This document shows, in pieces, positions 8,306 through 14,907 of a DNA stretch of 56,825 bases. Location of the stretch: the NCBI RefSeq assembly GCF_000337355.1, contig NZ_AOJH01000027.1, positions 57,344 to 114,168 of the forward strand, written 5' to 3'. The number at the start of each line of letters is the position of its first letter. Within the stretch, counting starts at the first letter, position 1. A model generated the notes under the pieces. That model worked only from the letters and a program-made list of their open reading frames with translations. It had not been told where the DNA came from and made no database searches. The stretch is from Halorubrum kocurii JCM 14978 (GTDB lineage Archaea > Halobacteriota > Halobacteria > Halobacteriales > Haloferacaceae). Both the position numbers and the translations under genes were made by a program.

Positions 8306-8503
8306 GCGACTGGGGCTTTGGAGCCGTTCACCGTCGGGTCACTGTTCGCGTAGTACCGAGCGACTGGGGCTTTGGAGCCGTTCACCGTCGGGTCACCGTT
8401 CGCGTAGTACCGAGCGACCGGGGCTTTGGAGCCGTTCTCCGTCGGGTCACTGTTCGCGTAGTACCGAGCGACTGGGGCTTTGGAGCCGTTCTCCGCAGGG
8501 CCA
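8306..8503 (+). repeat. 54-bp tandem repeat array of element A
   Basis: Units start at 8306, 8360, 8414 and 8468, with an exact 54-bp period: three full copies and one partial. Each begins GCGACTGGGGCTTTGG, has a variable middle, and ends ACTGTTCGCGTAGTACCGA or a close variant. Copies differ by only a few substitutions. An array of the same unit in opposite orientation lies at 18843-18966. The repeats are contiguous, without spacers, so this is not a CRISPR array. The period is divisible by 3, which makes open frames run through it, but no start signal, codon bias or family supports a protein. Confidence 0.85.
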
Positions 8504-8504
8504 G

Positions 8505-8730
8505 CATTGACCTCCTCCCGCGCCTGAAGACGCGGGAATCCCACCACGGGATTTCAGGCCGAGAGCGGCCCTGCGGTTTCAAGACGCATTCGTTCCACGC
8601 GTCCCTTGCTGGGTTTCAGCATCGGCGTGGGTGTCTTGTGGGGCGGTCAAACGCCCCCCATCCTCAGCCGAGTCACGGATAAACAGCCGACAGTAACACC
8701 ACTCGATCAGTTATAAACAGCCGATCAGTC
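8505..8730 (+). mobile_element. IS200/IS605-like element end or MITE remnant
   Basis: Directly after the 54-bp array comes a stretch rich in imperfect hairpins: CCCGCG/CGCGGG at 8517-8536 around CCTGAAGA, then GGATTTCAGG, and a stem near 8640-8662 (TGGGGCG/CGCCCCCCA). CCTCCTCCCGCGCCTGAAGACG resembles the terminal region next to tnpB genes of haloarchaeal IS200/IS605 (IS1341-type) elements, as I recall them. No transposase or TnpB frame is present. ATAAACAGCCGA occurs twice at about 8680 and 8713. This is an inference from hairpin type and wording; it may be a nonautonomous derivative. Confidence 0.4.
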
Positions 8731-8790
8731 GTCCCGGCATGCCGGCTCCCGTGATCGACCGCCGCTGATCCCGCAGTGGTTGCGACCACC

Positions 8791-9000
8791 TCACTCCAGC
8801 GATCGGATCCCGGTCACGTCCAGCGTCGCGAGCGCGACCAGCCCGACCAACAGTGCGGCGGCGACGAAGAGGATCGGCGCCGACAGCGCCACGGCGACCT
8901 CGTAGGGCGCGATCAGCCGGGTCGTCCCGCGGACGACGAACGAGAGGAAGACGAGCCCGAACGCGGCGAGCGCGAGGCCGACGAACCGGGACCTGTTCAC
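8791..9000 (-). CDS. Small membrane protein downstream of phytoene synthase
   Basis: This 69-residue protein has two hydrophobic stretches (about residues 6-25 and 37-60) separated by a short polar loop with an Arg and a Glu, so it is a two-helix membrane protein. It starts with GTG at 9000, 12 nt after the crtB stop, and is probably cotranslated with crtB. No family is recognised. Its conserved-looking position suggests a role in the membrane near carotenoid synthesis, but nothing in the sequence shows this. Confidence 0.6.
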   Translation of the reverse strand: MNRSRFVGLALAAFGLVFLSFVVRGTTRLIAPYEVAVALSAPILFVAAALLVGLVALATLDVTGIRSLE

Positions 9001-9012
9001 GGCGCCTCCGGG

Positions 9013-9978
9013 TCAGTCCGACTGGGCGACGCCCGGCCCGTGCGGTCCGCGCTCGCGGTGTTCGTGCGCGGAGTCGAAGCCGCCGCACATCTCGTAGAAC
9101 ACCGTCTCGGGGTCCCTGTTCCACTGCCACTTCCAGCGGGTCCGGACGAGCAGCGAGATCTTGCGGACGAACGACAGCTCCGGCGTCGTCGACACCGTGT
9201 CGTACCCCAGATCCCGGATCAGCCGGTGGTGGTCCGCGTACAGCACCGCCGCGAGCAACACCGCGAGCTGGCAGTCCTCGGGGAGGTACTTGATCCCCGC
9301 GACGCCCTCCTCGTAGAGGCGCTCGGTCCGGGCGAGCTCCTCGCGGACCGCTGCCGCCACGTCGTCGTCGAACTCCAGCTCCAGGATCTGCTCCTCGCTC
9401 ACGCCGTGTCGCCGGAGCGTCTCCAGCGGGAGGTACACCCGGCCGCGCTCGACCACGTCCTCGCGCACGTCCCGGATGAAGTTCGTCATCTGGAACGCCT
9501 CGCCGAGCTTCGTCGCGTGGGGGAGCGCCTTCGCCTCGGCCTCCCCGTCGAGCTCCATGATCGCGGTCATCATCCGGCCGACGGCGGCTGCGGAGCCGTC
9601 CATGTACGTCTCCAGCTCCTCGTAGGTCTCGTAGCGGTCCGTGTCGATGTCGGACGCCATCGCGTCGACGAACGCGTGCACGTCCTCGTCCGGGATGCCG
9701 TGTTCCTCGCGCACCGCGGCGAACGCCTCCAACACCGGGTCGTCGGTCTCCTCCTCGCCCAGCGCGGCCCGGCGGAGCCGGTCGAGCTCCGCCCGCTGTT
9801 CGTCGGGGGGCGCGGTGTCCTCGGCGTCGACGACCTCGTCCGCGATTCGGAAGAAGCCGTACAGCACGTAGGTCGGGTGCCGGATCCGCTCCGGAAGCAG
9901 CCGGGTCGCGACGTGGAACGTCTTCCCGGTCCGGCGCTGGATCCGCTTCCCCTGGGCAACCTGCGTCTGCTCTACCAT
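9013..9978 (-). CDS. crtB: Phytoene synthase
   Basis: Condenses two geranylgeranyl diphosphates to phytoene, the first committed step to bacterioruberin and to beta-carotene/retinal. The 321-residue protein has both Asp-rich motifs: DEVVD at 47-51 (FFRIADEVVDAED) and NFIRDVREDVVERGRVYLP. HPTYVLYGFFR is also typical of squalene/phytoene synthases. The ATG at 9978 is chosen; the frame runs on upstream but only as low-complexity sequence across the promoter. The desaturase gene lies 5 kb away at 14908. AT-rich TTATG words at about 10025-10060 are candidate promoter elements. Confidence 0.93.
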   Translation of the reverse strand: MVEQTQVAQGKRIQRRTGKTFHVATRLLPERIRHPTYVLYGFFRIADEVVDAEDTAPPDEQRAELDRLRRAALGEEETDDPVLEAFAAVREEHGIPDEDVHAFVDAMASDIDTDRYETYEELETYMDGSAAAVGRMMTAIMELDGEAEAKALPHATKLGEAFQMTNFIRDVREDVVERGRVYLPLETLRRHGVSEEQILELEFDDDVAAAVREELARTERLYEEGVAGIKYLPEDCQLAVLLAAVLYADHHRLIRDLGYDTVSTTPELSFVRKISLLVRTRWKWQWNRDPETVFYEMCGGFDSAHEHRERGPHGPGVAQSD

Positions 9979-10105
9979 GCTGACCTCTGGTAGTCGGCAG
10001 GGAGGATCGAGAGCGGGTCGCCGATCATAACATACAGATCGCACCACAAGAACATAACAGTTCGCACAGCGTGGTTCGGTGTTCGGGGATCGAGGCGCCG
10101 AGGCG

Positions 10106-10270
10106 TCAGTAGAAGGTGTCCGAGCAGTCGTAGACGACTCCGTGCGCCGGGCAGACGTACTTGCAGTGGCGGTGGTACATGGGCGTCTCACACAGGGGAC
10201 AGGGCCGCCCGCCGGGGTCGCTCGTCGGCTCCCCCTCGACCCCGTCTCCGCCCTCCTCGGCGTCGCTCAT
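10106..10270 (-). CDS. Small zinc-finger protein, HVO_2523-like
   Basis: This 54-residue protein has an acidic, Gly-rich N-terminus and a compact cysteine/histidine module: CPLC, then HRHCKYVC, then H and C near the end (GVVYDCSD). Two metal sites or one ribbon are possible. I recall that in Haloferax volcanii a zinc-finger micro-protein (HVO_2523) sits beside phytoene synthase (HVO_2524), and this gene has the same position. The start is the ATG at 10270; an upstream frame extension is poor. Function in other haloarchaea is not settled. Confidence 0.7.
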   Translation of the reverse strand: MSDAEEGGDGVEGEPTSDPGGRPCPLCETPMYHRHCKYVCPAHGVVYDCSDTFY

Positions 10271-10344
10271 ACCGGCTCGAACGGACCCGACCGTCATAAC
10301 CGCTGTCCTCTGTGCCACTGCGGGCGACACGGTGCTGTCCCGCC

Positions 10345-10382
10345 CGTCGATCAGGCGTCGGCCCGTCGATCAGGCGTCGGCC
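10345..10382. repeat. 19-bp tandem duplication across a stop codon
   Basis: CGTCGATCAGGCGTCGGCC occurs twice back to back. The second copy contains the stop codon and last codons of the secreted protein gene on the minus strand. The first copy lies just beyond the stop. It looks like a recent slippage duplication. Confidence 0.8.
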
Positions 10383-10945
10383 AGCGAGTCGTACACCGAC
10401 TCCGCGACCGGTGCCTCGCCGAACGGGAGCGTCAACACGCCGCCCCACTCCTCGTCGGTCAGCGCCGACACCGTCGCTTCGTCCAGTTCGACTCGCCTGA
10501 CCTCGCTCCCGTCGAGCGTCATCGACACCGCGAACCCCTCCGGGTCGTCCGCCGCGCCGGCGTCCGCCAGCCCCGTCTGTAACGCGTCGATCCCGGCGTC
10601 GCCGAGCGACACGTACACGAGGTGCTCGCCCTCCTCGGCGATCACGCCCTGCACGCGGTCGAGATCGCCGGCGCCGAAGAGCCTGCGGTCGTCGTCACCG
10701 TCGCGGAGCAGCCGCGCCTCGAACGGGGCGTCCGGGTCGACCGGGACGGACCCGGTCTGATCGTCTTCGTCATCGCCGGCCGCGTCTCCGCCGAGCGCGT
10801 CCCCGCCGAGCGCGCCCTCGTCGGGATCGGCTCCGCCGTCGACGGCGTCGTCGTCGGTCACCGAGGCGGCGCCGACGAACCCGACGCCCCCGACCGCGAG
10901 CGCGGCCCCGACCCCGCCGAGCATGCCGCGTCGAGAGAGTTCCAT
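10370..10945 (-). CDS. Tat-exported hypothetical protein
   Basis: The N-terminus SRRGMLGGVGAALAVGG is a Tat signal with no lipobox cysteine after it, so the protein is exported folded. Residues 30-60 are an Asp/Gly-rich linker. The mature domain of about 125 residues alternates beta-like and helical stretches (HLVYVSLGDAGIDALQTGL, FAVSMTLDGSEV, GVLTLPFGEA). This vaguely resembles the SecD-like P1 fold of extracellular domains but without a motif I can rely on. The gene is monocistronic between the zinc-finger gene and nicotinamidase. No function is assigned. Confidence 0.65.
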   Translation of the reverse strand: MELSRRGMLGGVGAALAVGGVGFVGAASVTDDDAVDGGADPDEGALGGDALGGDAAGDDEDDQTGSVPVDPDAPFEARLLRDGDDDRRLFGAGDLDRVQGVIAEEGEHLVYVSLGDAGIDALQTGLADAGAADDPEGFAVSMTLDGSEVRRVELDEATVSALTDEEWGGVLTLPFGEAPVAESVYDSLADA

Positions 10946-11041
10946 ACGCGACGGTCTCCGTCGGTGGTAAAAAGGGTTACACGCCGATTCACGCGGTTGA
11001 TAACGGCACCGGGCGAGGTCGACTCGCCTCCCGGTCCCCCC

Positions 11042-11617
11042 TCACGCGCCTCCGAACGCGATCGACTCGCGAGTCGCCGTCTCGCCGAACAGCCAGTCGG
11101 CGTGCTCGACCGCGTACTCGCGGTGCTCCTCGGTGATGTACCCGAGCGCGTCCTCGACGACGACAGGGCGGTAGTCGCGGAGGCCGGCGCTGCCGGCGGT
11201 GTGGAGCACGCAGACGTTCGCGAGCGTCCCGCAGATCAGGAGGTCGCGGACCCCGTGCGCGTCGAGGTGGCCCTCCAGGTCGGTCTGATAGAAGGCGTCG
11301 TACGTGTGCTTCTCGACGACGTGGTCCTCGTCGCGCACGTCGAGCTCGCCGACGAGCTCGGCGTCCCACGACCCCTCGACGACGTGTTCGCCCCACCGGT
11401 CGAACTCGTCGTAGTAGTGCGCTCCGTCGAACTGCTCCGGCGGGTGGACGTCCCGGGTGTACACGACGCTCGCGCCGGCGTCCCGGGCGCGGTCGACCAG
11501 CGCCGTCACGGGCTCGACGGCCGCCTCGCTCGGCTCGGCGTAGAGGCTCCCGTCGGGGTGACAGAACCCGTTCTGCATGTCGACGACGATCACCGCGGTC
11601 TCGGTCGGGTCGTACGG
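11042..11617 (-). CDS. pncA: Nicotinamidase (isochorismatase-like cysteine hydrolase)
   Basis: Isochorismatase-fold hydrolase of 191 residues with the Asp14-Lys104-Cys137 triad (VVDMQNGF, VEKHTYDAF, LANVCVLHT). The metal site typical of nicotinamidases is present as Asp57-x-His59 plus His79 (TRDVH, GEHVVEGSW). That favours nicotinamide to nicotinate hydrolysis over isochorismate hydrolysis. Nicotinate phosphoribosyltransferase, the next enzyme of the salvage route, is encoded 2 kb away. The ATG at 11617 is chosen, because sequence upstream is a repeat array that reads through in frame. Confidence 0.85.
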   Translation of the reverse strand, partial: PYDPTETAVIVVDMQNGFCHPDGSLYAEPSEAAVEPVTALVDRARDAGASVVYTRDVHPPEQFDGAHYYDEFDRWGEHVVEGSWDAELVGELDVRDEDHVVEKHTYDAFYQTDLEGHLDAHGVRDLLICGTLANVCVLHTAGSAGLRDYRPVVVEDALGYITEEHREYAVEHADWLFGETATRESIAFGGA

Positions 11618-11690
11618 CATGCGCGAGCGTTGGACGCGCGGGCTCAAAAACCACCGGCGGTTCTCGCGGCCGCGCCGGCCGCCGTCGTCG

Positions 11691-11808
11691 CGCCGTCCGC
11701 ACAGACCACCGTCGTTCCGCCGTCCGCACAGACCACCGTCGTTCCGCCGTCCGCACAGACCACCGTCGTTCCGCCGTCCGCACAGACCACCGTCGTCGTG
11801 CCGTCCGA
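11691..11808. repeat. 27-bp tandem repeat array
   Basis: Four copies with an exact 27-bp period. The word ACAGACCACCGTCGTTCCG begins at 11701, 11728, 11755 and 11782, and the last copy degenerates. The array fills most of the gap between nicotinamidase and the promoter of the surface protein. Read as codons, the minus strand gives a 9-residue repeat (GRRNDGGLC), but there is no start or RBS. There are no spacers. It may be a slippage product or a regulator-binding array. Confidence 0.8.
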
Positions 11809-11823
11809 GCACCCACCGACAAA

Positions 11824-11832
11824 CTACTTATC
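11824..11832 (+). promoter_or_regulatory. TATA element of the Hvo_1808-like gene
   Basis: CTACTTATC is centred 26 nt upstream of the ATG at 11854. That is the expected spacing for a leaderless transcript, and it starts directly after the 27-bp repeat array. Confidence 0.55.
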
Positions 11833-11853
11833 GGGTCGGCCGTAATCGAACCT

Positions 11854-13638
11854 ATGCGACGGGTTCTCACCCTCTCGTTCGTCGCGGCCGCGATCGCTCT
11901 CCTGTCGATCGGCGTCGGCGGAGCCGTCGCCGTCGGGCCGATGGCCGCGATCCCGGGAGACGCACCGGCCAGCGCCACCGCCGCCGAGTGCGACGCCGGC
12001 GCCGGGACCGACATCGTCGGCTGCTGGAACGGGACCCACTACGAGGACGAGCTCCCGTTCAACCAGACGGACGGGCTGACCGAGTCGGAGCTGGAAGCGC
12101 TGACCCACCTGACGATGGCCCGGGTCGAGCACGTCCGGGAGCGTCCCTTCCGCGAGGACGTGCCGGTCGAGACCGTCACGCGCTCAGAGTTCACGAACGG
12201 GTCCGCGGGCGGGGGCGCGGGCGGCTCGGACGCGGAGTACCAGCGCTGGAACGATCAGGTGTGGAAGGCGCTGTTCGTCGTCGGCGAGGACGAGAACGCG
12301 TCCGACGCGATCGACGGCGTCTTCGGCGGCGCAGTCACCGGGTTCTACTCGCCGAACGAGGGACAGATCGTCCTCGTCGTCCCGGAGGGTGAGGACCCGC
12401 AGATCGACCCGTCGACGCTGGCACACGAGCTGACGCACGCGATGCAAGACCAGTATCACGACCTCACGAGCCCCCGGTACGTCGGCGCCACGCAGGACGC
12501 CGACCTGGCGGTCGACGGGATCATCGAAGGAGAGGCGGTCCACGTCGAGGAGCGGTACGACGCGCGCTGCGCAGCCAACTGGAGCTGCCTCGGCCCGCCC
12601 GACTCCGGCGGCGGCGGGTCGGCCCCGGACTACAACTTCGGGATCCTCCAGACCGTGCTTCAGCCCTACTCCGACGGCGCGCTCTACGCCGAGGAGCTCG
12701 TCGACGAAGGGGGGTGGAGCGCCGTCAACGAGACGATGAACGACCCGCCGACCGCGACCTCGGAGGTGATCCACCGCGACCCCGACTACGAGACGAGTGA
12801 GGTCGCCTTCGAGGACACGGCGACCGACGGCTGGGAGACGTACCCGGACCAGGGCGTCGACGGCGCCGACACCGCCGGCGAGGCGTCGATGTTCGTGATG
12901 TTCTGGTACCAGAGCTACGAGTACCGCCACGCCGTGTTGGACCCGGACGCGACGGTCCGGGAGAACGTCCAAATCCACACGCAGCCGGACGAGGAGCTCC
13001 GGACTCGTCCGAACTACAACTACGCCCACGAGTCGACCGACGGCTGGGCGGGCGACGAGCTGTACCCGTACCGGAACGACGGGAACGACACCGCGGACGG
13101 GAACGACACGGCCGGAGACGGCGACGACGCGACCGAGGTCGAGGACGGTTACGTCTGGGTGACCGAGTGGCAGACGACCGCGGACGCGACCGAGTTCCGC
13201 GAGACGTACCTGCGGATGCTGACCGCCCACGGCGGCGACGACTACGCCGCCGGCGAGGTGTACGAGGTCGAAGACGGCGACTTCCGCGGAGCCTACGGCG
13301 TCGAGCGGGACGGGACCACGGTGACGATCGCGCACGGACCGGAGCCCGTCGACGTGCTCGAACTCCGGCCCGACGCCGACCTCGACCTCCCCTCGGCCGA
13401 CGCCGGCGACGACGCGAACGGGACTGACGGCGACGACGGGACCGACGGGAACGGCTCCGACGACGCGGACGGGTCCGGCGACGGGAACGACTCCGACGGG
13501 GAGAGCGGAACAGACTCCGACGGCTCCGCCGGCCCCGACGCCGCCACCGACGACGGGGTGCCCGGGTTCGGTCCGCTCGCCGCGGTCGTCGGCCTGCTCG
13601 CGGCGATGACGCTTTTGGCGGGCCGCGTCCGGCGCTGA
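11854..13638 (+). CDS. Hvo_1808-family surface protein with HExxH motif and PGF-CTERM anchor
   Basis: Secreted 594-residue protein. A Sec signal peptide covers about residues 1-27. The ectodomain contains HELTHAMQDQYHDL, a zincin-type motif with His191, Glu192 and His195, and a downstream Glu-rich helix (IIEGEAVHVEE), so it may be a metalloprotease. NxS/T sequons suggest N-glycosylation. Residues about 515-565 form an Asp/Gly/Ser spacer. The end is a PGF-CTERM signal (PGF at 570-572, a hydrophobic helix, RVRR), so archaeosortase should cleave and lipid-anchor it. It matches the Hvo_1808 family of haloarchaeal surface proteins. Proteolysis is inferred only. Confidence 0.85.
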   Translation: MRRVLTLSFVAAAIALLSIGVGGAVAVGPMAAIPGDAPASATAAECDAGAGTDIVGCWNGTHYEDELPFNQTDGLTESELEALTHLTMARVEHVRERPFREDVPVETVTRSEFTNGSAGGGAGGSDAEYQRWNDQVWKALFVVGEDENASDAIDGVFGGAVTGFYSPNEGQIVLVVPEGEDPQIDPSTLAHELTHAMQDQYHDLTSPRYVGATQDADLAVDGIIEGEAVHVEERYDARCAANWSCLGPPDSGGGGSAPDYNFGILQTVLQPYSDGALYAEELVDEGGWSAVNETMNDPPTATSEVIHRDPDYETSEVAFEDTATDGWETYPDQGVDGADTAGEASMFVMFWYQSYEYRHAVLDPDATVRENVQIHTQPDEELRTRPNYNYAHESTDGWAGDELYPYRNDGNDTADGNDTAGDGDDATEVEDGYVWVTEWQTTADATEFRETYLRMLTAHGGDDYAAGEVYEVEDGDFRGAYGVERDGTTVTIAHGPEPVDVLELRPDADLDLPSADAGDDANGTDGDDGTDGNGSDDADGSGDGNDSDGESGTDSDGSAGPDAATDDGVPGFGPLAAVVGLLAAMTLLAGRVRR

Positions 13639-13714
13639 CCGGTCGGAACCGGCCGGCGCCCCGCGCCCGCTCGACCCGGGTGGCTTTTCCTCCCCCGCGG
13701 CCGAACCGACGGGT

Positions 13715-14884
13715 ATGACAGAGTTCGACATCGTCGACGCGGCCGCGATCCGCGACGGCCGGGCGACCGACGCGTACTTCGAGCGGACCGAAGCGGCCTT
13801 GGAGCACGCGGGGCGGAACCCCCGCGTCGTCGCCGAGGTCACCGCCGACCAGTTCCCCGACGGCGACTTCGAGCTGTTCGCCGGGCTGAAGGACGCGGTC
13901 GCGCTCTTGGAGGACCGCGACGTCGACGTCGACGCGATCCCGGAGGGGCGCCTGTTCGACGGCGGCCCGGTGATGCGGATCGAGGGGCCGTACCTCGCGT
14001 TCGCGCGGCTGGAGACCTCGCTTCTGGGCTTCCTCTCGCACGCCTCCGGGATCGCGACCGCGGGGCTCGACTGCCGGGTCGCGGCGCCGGACTCGCAGCT
14101 GCTCTCCTTCGGCGCGCGCCACGTCCACCCGTCGATGACCGCGGCGGTCGAGCGCTCGGCGCTCGTGGCCGGGCTCGACGGGTTCTCGCACGTCGCCGCC
14201 GGCGACCTGATCGGCCGAGAGGCGTCCGGGACGATGCCGCACGCGCTCGCCATCTGCTTCGGTCGCGGCGAGCAGGAGGCGGCGTGGCGCGCCTTCGACG
14301 AGGCCGTCGACGAGTCGGTCCCGCGGATCGCCCTGTGTGACACCTACTCCGACGAGGTCGACGAGGTGTTGCGCGCGGCGGCGGCGCTCGGCGACCGGCT
14401 CGACGGCGTGCGGCTCGACACCACCGGCTCGCGGCGCGGCGACTTCAGACACATCGTCCGAGAGGTGCAGTGGGAGTTAGACGTCCGCGGCCGCGACGAC
14501 GTCGACGTGTACGTCTCCGGCGGGCTCGGTCCCGCCGACCTGCGCGAGCTGCGCGACGCGGTCGACGGCTTCGGCGTCGGCGGCTACGTCTCGAACGCCG
14601 ACCCGGTCGACTTCGCGCTCGACTTGGTGGCCGTCGAGGGGGCGCCGGCCGCCAAACGCGGCAAGCTCTCCGGCGCGAAGGACGTGTACCGCACCGCGGA
14701 CGGGGCGCACGCGGTCGGGCTATCGGACCGCTCGGGCCCCGACGGGGCCGAGTCGCTCATGGAGCCGGTGATCCGCGACGGCGAGGTCGTCGCCGGCGAC
14801 GCGTTCGACCTCGACGCGGCAGCGGAGCGCGCGCTCGCGGACGCCGAGGCGGTGGGTTACGGCGCGGACCGGGACGGGCGGTAG
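13715..14884 (+). CDS. pncB: Nicotinate phosphoribosyltransferase
   Basis: Converts nicotinate and PRPP to nicotinate mononucleotide for NAD synthesis. The 389-residue protein has the type II PRTase barrel features: the DAYFERTEAAL start, FGARHVHPSM (catalytic His region), GREASGTMPHALAI, ALCDTYSDEVDEVL, GVRLDTTGSRRGDFRHIV and VYVSGGL. The C-terminus carries the AAKRGKLSGAKDVYR segment and an acidic end. It completes a salvage pair with the nicotinamidase at 11042. A T-rich word at about 13682 lies 30 nt upstream of the ATG. It converges on the desaturase gene with a 23-nt gap. Confidence 0.92.
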   Translation: MTEFDIVDAAAIRDGRATDAYFERTEAALEHAGRNPRVVAEVTADQFPDGDFELFAGLKDAVALLEDRDVDVDAIPEGRLFDGGPVMRIEGPYLAFARLETSLLGFLSHASGIATAGLDCRVAAPDSQLLSFGARHVHPSMTAAVERSALVAGLDGFSHVAAGDLIGREASGTMPHALAICFGRGEQEAAWRAFDEAVDESVPRIALCDTYSDEVDEVLRAAAALGDRLDGVRLDTTGSRRGDFRHIVREVQWELDVRGRDDVDVYVSGGLGPADLRELRDAVDGFGVGGYVSNADPVDFALDLVAVEGAPAAKRGKLSGAKDVYRTADGAHAVGLSDRSGPDGAESLMEPVIRDGEVVAGDAFDLDAAAERALADAEAVGYGADRDGR

Positions 14885-14907
14885 CGCTGGACGGATCGGA
14901 GGGCGAG

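Noticed and set aside
8306-8503. CRISPR array
   Set aside because: The 54-bp units are contiguous and near identical along their whole length; there are no unique spacers and no cas genes. The 27-bp array at 11691 fails for the same reason.
8176-8682. Open frames on both strands through the 54-bp repeats (about 168 and 175 codons)
   Set aside because: They translate the repeat unit over and over (DWGFGAV or SKAPVARYYAN type peptides), shift between frames at repeat edges, and have no promoter, RBS or codon bias. Similar frames at 18728-19203 arise for the same reason.
8505-8730. Complete insertion sequence
   Set aside because: No transposase or TnpB coding sequence is present; only hairpins resembling IS200/IS605 ends are seen.
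12184-14343. Minus-strand frame of 719 codons opposite the surface protein and pncB
   Set aside because: Antisense to two well-supported genes with clear motifs; composition is the mirror of acidic codons (Val/Arg/Gly-rich) with no domain.
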